A DNA stretch of 64,000 nucleotides from Kribbella voronezhensis (GCF_004365175.1 NZ_SOCE01000001.1:3045403-3109402), one strand, 5' to 3'. Counted from the first letter of the stretch, positions 35,269-46,246 are shown. Notes: generated by a model from the sequence alone, not told the origin. Made by a program: numbers and translations.

Positions 35269-36347
35269 GCGGCGACCTGTCCGTACAGACCGAAGAGATC
35301 CAGCAGCTCTGCGGCTGCTCGCCCGTACGCCGTTCGCGGCCGGGGATCGAAGCGCCCCTCGTCCATCTGAGCAGCCAGCTCACGCTCGGCGCGGCCGACG
35401 CTGGCGGCGAGAGGCAGCGACAGATGATCCGCCACGTCGACGGCCGACAAACCGCTCAGCGCGGGCTCTCGCGCCACCAAACGCAGATCGGTGGCAACAT
35501 CCCGCAGCGGCAGCACCAGCCGGGCCGCCGCGGCGCACGCCCGCACATTCCGCGGGACGACCAGCAGCGTCGACGTGGCCCGGACGAAGGCTTCTTCCGA
35601 GGCCGGATCAGGCCGGCGCGGCATGTCGAGCACCACGAGGTCGCTGCTTCGCTGCGCGGCACCCACCACCGAGCGCATCGCCTCGGGTGGCAACGCCGGC
35701 GCGTCGGACTGATCCCACGACAACACGGCCAACCCATTCACCAAGGGCAGAGCAGCCCGCAGTGCGCCGGAGCTGACCCGACCGGCAGCGTTGATCAGCT
35801 CCGGCCACCGTGAGCCCTGCTCGGCTTCGCTGCCCAGGGCGAGGTCGATGCCACCACCCAACGGATCCCCGTCGATCACCATGGTCCGCAGCCCTCGCCT
35901 GCTTCCGGTCATTGCGACGGCAGCGGCCAGTGTGGTGACGCCTGCTCCGCCACAACCACCGACGAACGCCAGGGTCACAGCAGACCGCACCCCGCCGTCC
36001 AAGGTGTCCGCGAGTTTGTCACCGAGCGCAGCTTCTTCGGCCGGCAGCGGAAAGACGCCTTCGGCACCGATCGCGAACGCGCGGCGATACGCCTCGGGGT
36101 CGTCGGCGTCCACGCCGGCCACGACGACGCCGGACCGGCGGACGGGTTGGGCGCGGGCCAGTGGCTCGACCAGGTCCTGGCCGACGACAACGAGAACCGG
36201 CGATTGCCAGCAGCGGCGCAGGCCGAGCAGGTCGTGCTCCACCTGAGGGGTCACCTCGACCGCCGCGGCCAGGCGCAGCAGGTCGTCGAGCAGCATCTCG
36301 TCGGCGGTGGCGAACAGGACCGCCGGCGGCAGGGAAGTGTTGTCCAT
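35265..36347 (-). CDS. ssd: Septum site-determining-like CpaE/TadZ protein (Rv3660c, Ssd)
   Basis: 360 residues. An N-terminal receiver-like domain is followed by a MinD/ParA-type ATPase: GGCGGAGVTT is a deviant P-loop, then VIDGDPLGGGIDLALG, and DLVVLDMPRRPDP forms the switch region. CpaE/TadZ proteins place the pilus machine at the pole; the mycobacterial homologue has been linked to septation. It is the first gene of the machinery operon, with its promoter in the 36348-36595 gap shared with the chitinase. Confidence 0.85.
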   Translation of the reverse strand: MDNTSLPPAVLFATADEMLLDDLLRLAAAVEVTPQVEHDLLGLRRCWQSPVLVVVGQDLVEPLARAQPVRRSGVVVAGVDADDPEAYRRAFAIGAEGVFPLPAEEAALGDKLADTLDGGVRSAVTLAFVGGCGGAGVTTLAAAVAMTGSRRGLRTMVIDGDPLGGGIDLALGSEAEQGSRWPELINAAGRVSSGALRAALPLVNGLAVLSWDQSDAPALPPEAMRSVVGAAQRSSDLVVLDMPRRPDPASEEAFVRATSTLLVVPRNVRACAAAARLVLPLRDVATDLRLVAREPALSGLSAVDVADHLSLPLAASVGRAERELAAQMDEGRFDPRPRTAYGRAAAELLDLFGLYGQVAA

Positions 36348-36595
36348 GCCTAGAACGTGCCGTCTTCGGACGGCCCCGGGGACGCCGATCGAAACCTGTG
36401 GACAACCGGTGTCGGATTTCCGTCAGCTGCGGCAACCCGCCAGCCCGAGCCCGCGACCAATGGGCGGCAAAACGCTACCGTTCGTTTTTGAAGCGTCTTT
36501 AACTAAATTGCTCGCAGAAGCTCCGCCCCCGTCCACTGATGGACACCTGCAGGACATCCGTGTCCTGCTTCGCTCCTGACCGGAGGACCGCCCCC

Positions 36596-38350
<1,755 letters not shown>

Positions 38351-38378
38351 TCACGTACCGCCCACTGATCGGAGCATC

Positions 38379-39932
38379 ATGAAACGCAAGAAGTACCTGT
38401 CCGTCGCAATAGCCGCGATAGCCGCCGTAGTGGCTTCGCTGATCGTCATCCCGGCAGCACAAGCCGCCGGAGTGAGCGCCGCCTTCACCAAGGTCTCCGA
38501 CTGGGGCAGCGGGTTCGAAGGCAAGGTGACCATCACCAACGGCACCACCAGTTCGCTCAGCAGCTGGACGGTGGCACTGGACTTCCCGTCCGGCTACACC
38601 ATCAGCAGTTCCTGGGACGCGACCAGGAGCAGCAGTGGCCAGACCCACACCTTCACGCCGCCCAGCTGGGCGGGCCCACTGGCACCAGGCGCCACGGTCA
38701 CCTTCGGCTTCAATGGCAGCCCGGGCAACTTCCCCGGTGTCACTGGCTGTCGCCTGAACGGTGGCTCGTGCAGTGGAGGCGGTGGAGGTACGGTGCCAGG
38801 CGCACCCGGAGGACTCACGGGTACGTCGACCTCCTCGTCGGTGAGCCTGTCCTGGTCGGCAGTCAGCGGTGCCACCAGCTACAGCGTCTACCGCAACGGT
38901 ACGAAGGTGGGCACTCCGACCGGTACGTCGTACACGGACTCCGGACTGACCGCGAGCACCAGCTACAGCTACCAGGTCAGCGCCTCGAACTCCGCAGGCG
39001 AGGGCGCGAAGAGCGGCGCCATCTCCGTCACGACGCAGTCCGGCGGCAATCCCGGCACCGGCTCCAAGAAGGCTGCCCCGTACCTCTACATGGGCTGGGG
39101 TGACCCGCCGAACCCGGTGACGGTCATGAACGCGACCGGCATCAAGTGGTTCACCATGGCCTTCATCCTGTCGTCCGGCGGCTGCAACCCGGCGTGGGAC
39201 GGCTCCCGTCCGCTCCAGGGCAGTGCCGACGCCAACGCGATCGCTGCGATCCACGCGGCCGGCGGCGACGTCGTACCGTCGATCGGTGGCTGGAGCGGCA
39301 ACAAGCTGGGGCCGAACTGCAGTACGCCGGAAGCACTGGCCGGCGCGTACCAGAAGGTGATCAGCGCCTACGGCCTGAAGGCGATCGACATCGACATCGA
39401 GAACTCCGACGAGTTCGAGAACGAGGCGGTCCAGGACCGCATCCTCGGCGCGCTCAAGATCGTCAAGCAGAACAACCCCGGCATTCAGACGATCCTGACC
39501 TTCGGTACCTCGACCACCGGCCCGAACTACTACGGCAACCGGCTGATCGAGCGATCGGCGGCTCTCGGCGCGAACATCGACATCTTCACGCTGATGCCGT
39601 TCGACTTCGGCAGCAGCAACGTCTACAACGACACGGTCGGCGCCTCCACGGGCCTGAACAACAAGCTGAAGGCGACCTTCGGCTGGACCACCGCACAGGC
39701 CTTCGCCCACCAGGGCATCTCCGGAATGAACGGCCTGTCGGACCAGCAGGAGCTGACCTCGACGGCGACCTGGCAGAACATCACCAACTGGGCCCGTAGC
39801 AACGGACTCGGCCGGCTGGCGTTCTGGTCGGTGAACCGCGACCGCGGCTGTGCCGGTGGCGGCGTGGTCTCCAACTGCAGCGGCATCGCCCAGCCCGACT
39901 GGGAGTTCACCCGCATCACCGCGGGGTTCTAG
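38379..39932 (+). CDS. Secreted GH18 chitinase with CBM2 and fibronectin III domains
   Basis: 517 residues. A signal peptide ends at AQA-AG, then a CBM2 cellulose/chitin-binding module (about 33-128, SAAFTKVSDWGSGFEGKVTITN), a fibronectin type III domain (about 140-222), and a GH18 domain of the ChiC/ChiD kind. The catalytic motif AIDIDIE gives Glu341. The architecture and family differ from the previous chitinase, which suggests complementary action on crystalline chitin. Confidence 0.95.
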   Translation: MKRKKYLSVAIAAIAAVVASLIVIPAAQAAGVSAAFTKVSDWGSGFEGKVTITNGTTSSLSSWTVALDFPSGYTISSSWDATRSSSGQTHTFTPPSWAGPLAPGATVTFGFNGSPGNFPGVTGCRLNGGSCSGGGGGTVPGAPGGLTGTSTSSSVSLSWSAVSGATSYSVYRNGTKVGTPTGTSYTDSGLTASTSYSYQVSASNSAGEGAKSGAISVTTQSGGNPGTGSKKAAPYLYMGWGDPPNPVTVMNATGIKWFTMAFILSSGGCNPAWDGSRPLQGSADANAIAAIHAAGGDVVPSIGGWSGNKLGPNCSTPEALAGAYQKVISAYGLKAIDIDIENSDEFENEAVQDRILGALKIVKQNNPGIQTILTFGTSTTGPNYYGNRLIERSAALGANIDIFTLMPFDFGSSNVYNDTVGASTGLNNKLKATFGWTTAQAFAHQGISGMNGLSDQQELTSTATWQNITNWARSNGLGRLAFWSVNRDRGCAGGGVVSNCSGIAQPDWEFTRITAGF

Positions 39933-39955
39933 AAGTCACCGCAGGGCTCTAGAAG
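39916..39955 (+). repeat. 20-bp tandem duplication at the chitinase stop codon
   Basis: TCACCGCGGGGTTCTAGAAG is followed at once by TCACCGCAGGGCTCTAGAAG, two mismatches apart. The first copy carries the last codons and TAG stop of the chitinase; the second is outside the gene. Confidence 0.7.
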
Positions 39956-39957
39956 CA

Positions 39958-39993
39958 AGTACGGCGGGCAGGCGCCCCACTGCCCGCCGTACT
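39958..39993. terminator. Bidirectional terminator
   Basis: Perfect 14-base arms (39958-39971, 39980-39993) with an eight-base loop, between the convergent chitinase and SGNH-hydrolase genes. Confidence 0.85.
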
Positions 39994-40005
39994 CCCCCTG
40001 TTCGG

Positions 40006-40740
40006 TCAGGTGATGGTCTGGGCGATCAGTTCGTTGCGGGCGTCCTGGCCGAGTGGCACCGTCGTGTGCACACCGTCGCGCAGGTACATCGTCGGGGACA
40101 TCCGCGACGGCTTGGCGGCCAGGAACTCGGCCCAGTGCACGATCTTCAGGTTCGGATACCGCTTCTGCGCGTCGGCGAGCTGCAGGTTGATCCAGCCGCT
40201 GTTGCGCTGGTCCGCAAGCCGCACCGCGTCGGTGACGCTGGTCCGGGCGACCTGCACGTTCACCCAGTACACCGTCCGGGTGGAACCGGCGATGCTCATC
40301 GTCCGGTCGATCTGGGCGGCCATCACCGGCGGGTTGAAGATGTCGTTGGACCCGGTCGCCATCAGGATTCGCTGCGGCATGCCGTAGGTGGCCGCCCAGT
40401 CGGCCAGCGCGTCGACGGCGGGTGCCGTCGGCCGGCCTGACCAGTTGTTGACGGCGAGCAGGATTCCGTCGGTGTTCAGCCGCACGGCCAGGGCATAGCC
40501 GTCCTGGACCGAGATGCTGTCGCCGAACATGTAGATCCCGTTGGCGTCCCGGACCTGCCGGATCGTCGTCGGCGTGGCGATCTTGTTCGAGTTGCCCTCC
40601 CACGGGCCGAGCTCACCCGAACCGTAGTCGTCGGCCGCGTAAGCGGCAGTGGTCGAGGCAACCGATGCGACCGTCGCTACCGCGCCGGCTGCGAACAGTT
40701 GCCGTCTGCTGGGCTTCAGGGACTTCCATGACTTCTCCAC
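40006..40740 (-). CDS. Tat-exported SGNH/GDSL hydrolase
   Basis: 244 residues from GTG 40740, which puts a twin-arginine signal (SRRQLFAAGAVATV) near the N terminus; longer in-frame starts to 40866 would bury it. Block I is MFGDSIS (Ser75), block III GSND, and the Asp/His pair is DGVH (Asp222, His225). It is probably a secreted esterase or deacetylase. In a chitinase cluster, removal of acetyl or acyl groups from polysaccharide is plausible but not shown. Confidence 0.8.
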   Translation of the reverse strand: MEKSWKSLKPSRRQLFAAGAVATVASVASTTAAYAADDYGSGELGPWEGNSNKIATPTTIRQVRDANGIYMFGDSISVQDGYALAVRLNTDGILLAVNNWSGRPTAPAVDALADWAATYGMPQRILMATGSNDIFNPPVMAAQIDRTMSIAGSTRTVYWVNVQVARTSVTDAVRLADQRNSGWINLQLADAQKRYPNLKIVHWAEFLAAKPSRMSPTMYLRDGVHTTVPLGQDARNELIAQTIT

Positions 40741-40802
40741 GCGAAGACCTTGCCCGGCCGGGCTCCGCCACGCCAAGACTCGTTGCAGCAACCTGCAGAG
40801 AA

Positions 40803-41675
40803 TTACCAGGCCCGCACGAAGGACCGAAAGCGTTCGGCAGCCGGGGACAGCTGGCGGTGCAGACACCAGGCCAGGCCGATGTCACGACGAGCCCGTACGC
40901 CGGCCAGGGGCACCCCGCTCGCTCCGCTCTCCGTACCTCGGACTGCGCCGCCAGGCAGCACCGCAACGCCGAGTCCTGCGCCGACCAGCCGGTCGATGGT
41001 CGTGAGGTCCGTGCTCTCGAAGGCGACCGCAGGGGTGAAGCCCGCTGCTCTGCAGAGCTCGTCGGTGACTCGGCGGAAGCCGAAGTCGGGGCGCAGCGCG
41101 ATGAAAGGCTCGTCGGCCGCCTCAGCCAGCCGCACTCGGTCGCGACCGGCCAGGGCGTGTCCTGGTGGGACGTAGAGACAGAGCCGTTGCCGTTCGAGCA
41201 GATGCCAGCCGAACGTGTCCTTGTCGGGTCTGGGACCGGTGATGCCCAACTCCGCTTCGCCGGACTCCAAGTCCCGGACGAGGTCGTGCGACGGCTGTTC
41301 CCGCAGCGCGAAGCGGATCGAGGGTGCGGACTGCCGGAAGGCAGTGAGCAGATCGGGCACCACGCCGGTAGCGACGGAGTGCAGGAACGCCAAGCGAACT
41401 GTGCCGGACTCGGGATCCAGCAAGGCATCGATGCGCTGCTGAGCCGACTCCACTGCACCAGCGGCAGCGCGGGCGCCCTCCAGAACGATCCGGCCGTACG
41501 GGTTGAGCCGTAGCCCGCGATGCTCGCGTTCGAACAGCCGAGTGCCGAAGGCCTCCTCCACGCGGCGAAGAGAGCGCGACAGATTCGGCTGACTGGTCTG
41601 CAGCGTCGCGGCCGCTTCGGTCAGATGCTCCGTCTCGGCCAGCACCACGAACCACCGCAGGTCGGTGACATTCAT
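40803..41675 (-). CDS. LysR-family transcriptional regulator
   Basis: 290 residues. The N-terminal winged helix-turn-helix (TEAAATLQTSQPNLSRSLRRVEEAFGTRLFER) is canonical, followed by the periplasmic-binding-like effector domain. It is divergent from an MFS exporter gene across 71 bp, the usual arrangement in which a LysR regulator controls its neighbour and itself. The inducer is unknown. Confidence 0.92.
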   Translation of the reverse strand: MNVTDLRWFVVLAETEHLTEAAATLQTSQPNLSRSLRRVEEAFGTRLFEREHRGLRLNPYGRIVLEGARAAAGAVESAQQRIDALLDPESGTVRLAFLHSVATGVVPDLLTAFRQSAPSIRFALREQPSHDLVRDLESGEAELGITGPRPDKDTFGWHLLERQRLCLYVPPGHALAGRDRVRLAEAADEPFIALRPDFGFRRVTDELCRAAGFTPAVAFESTDLTTIDRLVGAGLGVAVLPGGAVRGTESGASGVPLAGVRARRDIGLAWCLHRQLSPAAERFRSFVRAW

Positions 41676-41717
41676 GCGGAAAGCGTATCGGTCCTCGCTG
41701 CCAACGACATTTTACGT

Positions 41718-41729
41718 ATGTCAGCACAT
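41718..41729. promoter_or_regulatory. Possible LysR binding site
   Basis: The short dyad ATGT-cagc-ACAT lies midway between the divergent LysR and MFS genes in an AT-richer stretch. It is suggestive only. Confidence 0.3.
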
Positions 41730-41746
41730 CTGGCACCGTCTCCTAG

Positions 41747-42964
41747 GTGCAAACAGTGCCCGAGACCGGCTACCTGCCCGGAGACGCCGGGTATCGCCGC
41801 CTGTCGGTTGCGTTGTTCGCAGCGGGCCTGGCAACCTTCGCGATGCTCTACAGCACCCAGCCGCTGCTACCTGAGCTGGCCGCGCAGTTCCGGGTGTCGC
41901 CGGGCGAGAGCGCATTCACCGTGTCGCTGGCCACTCTCGGGCTCGGTGTCGCGCTGCTGATCGCAGGTCCGGCTTCTGAGGTCTTCGGCAGAACGAAGTT
42001 GATGCGGTGGTCCGTGGCGATCGCGGCCGGCATCGCCGTACTGTGTGCGCTCGCACCCAACTGGCCGGCCTTGCTGGCGCTGCGGGGCGTCCAGGGCGTT
42101 GCGCTGGCCGGGTTGCCGGCCGTGGCGATGGCGTACCTGCGGGAAGAGGTTGACGAGAGCAGTCACGCTCGGGCAAGCGGCCTGTACGTCGCCGGCACTG
42201 CGGTGGGAGGGATGACGGGTCGCCTGGTCGCGGGTGGCCTGGCTGAGCTGGGTGGCTGGCGCACGGCACTCGGCGGTATCGCCCTGCTCGGTGTGACGTG
42301 CGCAGTACTCGTGGCCTTTCTCCTCCCTGCGTCGCGCAACTTCGTCGCCACTCCGCCCAGTCCGCGCAGGTTGCTGGAGCAGACCGCTCGCGTACTGAAG
42401 GACCCGGCGCTCCTTGCTCTCTACGGCATCGCCGCGACCGCGATGGGGGCCTTCGTCGCGGTCTACAACGCCACCGGCTTCCGGTTGGCGGCAGCGCCGT
42501 ACGGGCTGGGGCCTGGGTTGGCGGGGCTTGTGTTCGCTGTTTATCTGGTGGGCTCAGCGGCCTCTGCAGTGGCCGGCAGACTGGCGGACCGGTACGGGCG
42601 GCGCGCTGTGGTTCCGATCGGCTGCCTGATCACCATGGCCGGTGTCGCGACGACGTCGGCCGCTCCACTCCCCTTGATCGTCCTCGGCCTTGCAGTGATG
42701 ACAGCGGGGTTCTTCGCGGTCCACGGCGTAGCGAGTGGCTGGGTCGCTGTCCGTGCCCACGCCGGTGGAGGAGGCACCGGCCAAGCCGCAAGCCTCTACC
42801 TGTTCGCCTACTACCTGGGCTCCTCGGTCTTCGGCGGCCTGGCCGGTACTGCGTGGAGCCGTGGCGCCTGGCCCGGTGTCGTCGCCGAGGCATCAGCCCT
42901 GCTCCTGCTGACTCTCGCCCTGGCACTGCTGATCCGCCGGATTCCCAGCCGGATGCGAAACTGA
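41747..42964 (+). CDS. MFS transporter, YnfM/CynX-like
   Basis: 405 residues, 12 predicted membrane helices. The family loop 2-3 motif is GPASEVFGRTKLMR, and its repeat in the second half is GRLADRYGRRAVVP. It is probably a proton-driven efflux pump. The start is GTG 41747, or the GTG nine bases later; neither has a clear ribosome site. It is controlled by the divergent LysR gene by position, and followed four bases later by the YbaK gene. Confidence 0.88.
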   Translation: MQTVPETGYLPGDAGYRRLSVALFAAGLATFAMLYSTQPLLPELAAQFRVSPGESAFTVSLATLGLGVALLIAGPASEVFGRTKLMRWSVAIAAGIAVLCALAPNWPALLALRGVQGVALAGLPAVAMAYLREEVDESSHARASGLYVAGTAVGGMTGRLVAGGLAELGGWRTALGGIALLGVTCAVLVAFLLPASRNFVATPPSPRRLLEQTARVLKDPALLALYGIAATAMGAFVAVYNATGFRLAAAPYGLGPGLAGLVFAVYLVGSAASAVAGRLADRYGRRAVVPIGCLITMAGVATTSAAPLPLIVLGLAVMTAGFFAVHGVASGWVAVRAHAGGGGTGQAASLYLFAYYLGSSVFGGLAGTAWSRGAWPGVVAEASALLLLTLALALLIRRIPSRMRN

Positions 42965-42968
42965 CCAG

Positions 42969-43418
42969 GTGACCAGAGCAAGCGATGCAGCCGACGAATT
43001 GGGCCTTGCCTACGAACTCACCCAGCACGGCCGGGTGAACTCGCTCGAAGAGGCAGCGGCGGCCCGCGGAATCGAACCGGCCAAGCTGATCAAGACGATC
43101 GTGGTCCGGCTGTCCGACAGCGACTACCGGTTCGTGCTGGTTCCTGGTGACCGCGAGATCGCGTGGCCGAAGCTGCGCGCGTTGCTGGGGCTCAGCCGCA
43201 TCTCGATGCCCAGTGCCGAGACAGCACTCGCCGTCACCGGCTACGTGCGCGGGACGATCACACCGCTGGGCAGCACGAACGCGTGGCCGGTGATCGCCGA
43301 CGAGCGGATCACCGGGACGATCTCGATCGGCGGCGGCGAGCACGGCGCCGGGCTGACCGTAGACGCCGAGGACCTGGTCAAGGCGCTCAACGCGACGGTC
43401 GCCGACGTCACGGACTAG
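42969..43418 (+). CDS. YbaK/ProX-type aminoacyl-tRNA deacylase
   Basis: 149 residues, the normal size of free-standing YbaK-domain proteins. Typical features are the Lys in AKLIKTIVVR, GDREIAWPKLRALLG, and VTGYVRGTITPLG. It hydrolyses mischarged tRNA, usually Cys- or Ala-tRNAPro. The GTG start lies four bases after the MFS stop, so it is probably co-transcribed although the functions are unrelated. Confidence 0.88.
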   Translation: MTRASDAADELGLAYELTQHGRVNSLEEAAAARGIEPAKLIKTIVVRLSDSDYRFVLVPGDREIAWPKLRALLGLSRISMPSAETALAVTGYVRGTITPLGSTNAWPVIADERITGTISIGGGEHGAGLTVDAEDLVKALNATVADVTD

Positions 43419-43433
43419 CAGCCGAACCAGGCC

Positions 43434-44363
43434 CTAGATCAGCAACCCGCGCTGGCCCGCTCTCAACCCGGCCTGGAACCGCGTGGTGGCATCCAGCGAC
43501 TTGAGAATGCGCTGCATCCGCCTCTCGACCGTCCGCTGGGCGACCCCGAGCCGCCGGGCAATAGCCTGATCAGTGAGCCCGGCAGCCGCCAGCGCAAGCA
43601 ACTGGTGATCCTCTGCACTGAGCGGCCCATCACCCGACGACTCGGGCGTCAGCGAGGTCGCCTGTTGCCAGAGCAGCTCGAACAGCCGGACCAGCGCATC
43701 CAGCAGACTGGACGGCCCCAGCTCGATGACCTCCTGTCCGGTCTGCAACAGCCCCGTACGCCGGTCGGCTACCACCAGCTTCAGGGGTACGTCGCTGAGC
43801 ATCCGGCAACTGGCCCCTGCACTCCGAGCGGCAGCCAGCTCGGCCGGGTTGCCGAGAGCCGCCATGTCATAGATCGTCCGGTAGCTCACGCCGTACGCGC
43901 GACGCGGTTCCACCGGCAACACGGCGTACGGCGGCTTGTCCAGCACCAGGACCTCGGTCTGGGCGCTCTGCTGGGCTTGGTAGAACCGCTGGGCGATGGC
44001 CTGTTCGCCACGGATCACGGTGAACGGTCCGGACTCGTGGGCAGCCCGGAACTCCTTGGTGAGGACGGAGGCGCTCAGCCTGGCCTGGACGATCGCGGCC
44101 TGCTTGCGGAGAGCGAGTAACTCGACCGCGGCTTCCGGGACGGCCGGGGTGTACCGGGCCGGGCGCCCCGCAGTACGGGACGCCAGGCCGAGTGACAGCA
44201 GCGACCTCAGGTGCCGGGCCACCCGTGCGGTGGGCCAGCCTGTGTCGTTGACCAGGTCGGTCGTAGTGGCTTCCGGCCGGGCCAGAAGCGCTCGGTAGAG
44301 CTGCTCGTCCTCGTAGCAGACTCCGAGCGCCTCCAGCACCTGCACGGGTCGGTAGTTGTGCAT
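43434..44363 (-). CDS. TrmB-like/LuxR two-HTH transcriptional regulator
   Basis: 309 residues from ATG 44363. The N terminus is a TrmB-like winged helix (TTDLVNDTGWPTARVARHLRSLLSLGLASR), the middle a phospholipase-D-like effector region (ESGPFTVIRGEQAIAQRFYQ), and the C terminus a LuxR helix-turn-helix (LTDQAIARRLGVAQRTVERRMQRIL). TrmB effector domains often bind sugars. It begins five bases after the chitinase stop codon, which suggests it is made together with that chitinase and may feed back on it. Confidence 0.85.
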   Translation of the reverse strand: MHNYRPVQVLEALGVCYEDEQLYRALLARPEATTTDLVNDTGWPTARVARHLRSLLSLGLASRTAGRPARYTPAVPEAAVELLALRKQAAIVQARLSASVLTKEFRAAHESGPFTVIRGEQAIAQRFYQAQQSAQTEVLVLDKPPYAVLPVEPRRAYGVSYRTIYDMAALGNPAELAAARSAGASCRMLSDVPLKLVVADRRTGLLQTGQEVIELGPSSLLDALVRLFELLWQQATSLTPESSGDGPLSAEDHQLLALAAAGLTDQAIARRLGVAQRTVERRMQRILKSLDATTRFQAGLRAGQRGLLI

Positions 44364-44368
44364 GCCTG

Positions 44369-46093
44369 TCAGGGGAGTGAGTGCACGTGGGAGCCGACCG
44401 TGCTGGAGAACCCGTTGCCGTTCAGCGCGTCCCAGTTGGTCGACCAGGTCATCGCGCCGCGCAGCGAAGGCCACGTGGTGCTCGGCTTGAAGCTGCCACA
44501 GTTGGTACCTCTGGCGAGGCAATCGAGCGCGTTGTCGACGATCGTCGGCGACACGTAGCCGCTGCCGGCTGCGCGGGAGGACGCAGGCAGGCCGAGGCCG
44601 ACCTGGTCCGGCCGCAGTCCGTTCTGCAGCATGATGCAGGCCTGCGCGGTGATGAAGTCGACGGTGCCCTGGGAGTAGACCTGACCGTTGCAGCCGTTCA
44701 TCGCACCGGAGTTGTAGTACTGCACGTTGACGATGGTCAGGATGTCCTTGATGTTCAGCGCCAGCTTGAAGTACTCGAACGAGGTGGCCTGCATGTCGAT
44801 CGTCTGCGGCGCCATCGTGATGATCAGGCCACTACCGAAGCTGCTCTGCAGGCTCCGCAGCGCCTGACCCATGTACTGCGCGTTGACGCCGTTCTCCAGG
44901 TCGATGTCGACCCCGTCGAAGCCGTATTCGCGCAGGATGCCCAGCGCACTACTGGCGAAGTTGGCGGCCGCCGTCGCGTTGGTGACCGAGATGGTGCCGT
45001 TCTGGCCACCCACCGACAGGATGACCCGCTTGCCGGCCTGGTGCTTGGCAGTGATGTCGGCCTTGAAGTCGGCGGCCGTGTAGCCACCGAGACGGCTCGA
45101 CAGGGTCGGGTCGAGCGTGAACGTGATGCCGCCCGGCTTGCTCGGGTCGGTGTCGGCGAAGGCCACCGCGATCAGGTCGTAGTTGGCCTGCACGTCCCGG
45201 ATCCGCTGGACCGTGGCACCGTTGTCGAAGTTCTGCCAGTAGCCGGTCAGCACGTGCTTCGGCAGAGTGCCGCCACCCGGCGGCGGGTCGGTCGGCCCAC
45301 TCGACGTCGTACCGGACGCACTCGCACCGTACGCCGAGCAGTTGCCGGCCGCGTCGCACGCGCGCACCTTGAAGCTGTACGTCGTACTCGGGCTCAGGCC
45401 GGTCGCTGTCCAACTGGTGACGTTGCCGACGCTCTGCCCGCTACCCGAGCCGCGGACCACGTCGTAGTGGTCCACACCGTTCGCATCCGACGAGGCAGAC
45501 CAGCTGAGCGCCAGCGAGCTCGAGGTCGGGCTTCCCACGGTCAGACCACCGGGAGTGGTCGGCGGAGTGGTGTCCGGCGGCGGGGCGGTGCCGCCGGGAC
45601 CGTCCAGGACGACGTCGTCCGCCTGGTACGCCGGGAGGCCGTACCAACCGTGGACGTAGACCGTGACCGTGGTTGCCGACGAGCTCGTGGTGAACGTGGT
45701 CGTCAGCTGGTTCCAGGAGTCGTTGGTGCTCCAGGTGCTGGTGCCGCCGTCGGCACCCAGGTACACGTTCGAGCCCTTCACCCAGGCCGAGAGCGTGTAG
45801 GTCGAACTCGGCTTGACCGAGACCGACTGGCCGCAGCGGGCGTTGTCGCCGGAGGTTGGACTGCCCTGCAGGGCCCAGTTGCCGGTGTGCGCCGAGCCGC
45901 TGACGGCGGCGCCGGTCCCGGACGAGCAGGACCAGCCGGACAGCGTGCCGGTCTCGAAGCTGCCGTTCGTGACGAGGTTGGTCGCCGCCGAGCTCGTCGG
46001 GGACAACACGGGCACGCCGGCGAGGGCGACAACAGCGGACAGCAGTGTGGAGATGATCGCGATGGTGGTGCGGGGGCGGGTTCGCGGTTTCAT
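44369..46093 (-). CDS. Secreted GH18 chitinase with N-terminal CBM and fibronectin III domain
   Basis: 574 residues. A Sec signal (TTIAIISTLLSAVVALAG) is followed by a CBM4/9-like jelly-roll module (NLVTNGSFETGTLSGWSC, about 38-165), a fibronectin III domain (about 178-265), and a GH18 domain. The motif DGVDIDLE gives Glu400. It is the third chitinase of the cluster, on the opposite strand, and close in type to Streptomyces single-domain bacterial chitinases with DxDxE followed by Asn. It has its own promoter region with a CebR-like operator. Confidence 0.95.
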   Translation of the reverse strand: MKPRTRPRTTIAIISTLLSAVVALAGVPVLSPTSSAATNLVTNGSFETGTLSGWSCSSGTGAAVSGSAHTGNWALQGSPTSGDNARCGQSVSVKPSSTYTLSAWVKGSNVYLGADGGTSTWSTNDSWNQLTTTFTTSSSATTVTVYVHGWYGLPAYQADDVVLDGPGGTAPPPDTTPPTTPGGLTVGSPTSSSLALSWSASSDANGVDHYDVVRGSGSGQSVGNVTSWTATGLSPSTTYSFKVRACDAAGNCSAYGASASGTTSSGPTDPPPGGGTLPKHVLTGYWQNFDNGATVQRIRDVQANYDLIAVAFADTDPSKPGGITFTLDPTLSSRLGGYTAADFKADITAKHQAGKRVILSVGGQNGTISVTNATAAANFASSALGILREYGFDGVDIDLENGVNAQYMGQALRSLQSSFGSGLIITMAPQTIDMQATSFEYFKLALNIKDILTIVNVQYYNSGAMNGCNGQVYSQGTVDFITAQACIMLQNGLRPDQVGLGLPASSRAAGSGYVSPTIVDNALDCLARGTNCGSFKPSTTWPSLRGAMTWSTNWDALNGNGFSSTVGSHVHSLP

Positions 46094-46143
46094 GTCTCAC
46101 AAACTGTGACCAGTCAACTACATTGTCAAGACCCTACATAAAG

Positions 46144-46157
46144 TGGAAGCGCTCTCA
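46144..46157. promoter_or_regulatory. CebR-like LacI-family operator
   Basis: TGGAAGCGCTCTCA matches 12 of 14 bases of the actinobacterial CebR box (TGGGAGCGCTCCCA). It lies 51-64 bp before the chitinase start codon, overlapping the expected promoter. It suggests control by an oligosaccharide-responsive LacI repressor encoded outside the window. Confidence 0.6.
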
Positions 46158-46246
46158 CGCGCGGGAAAAGCAAAAAATGAACAGTTTTCTAACCTTGACC
46201 GAACCGGCGGCCAGAGAGCACGCGCTCGATCTGGAGGAGGAAAGGC

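Noticed and set aside
46094-46140. Possible DasR (dre) site before the third chitinase
   Set aside because: Only an isolated GACCAGT-like half-site is present, without the palindromic partner.
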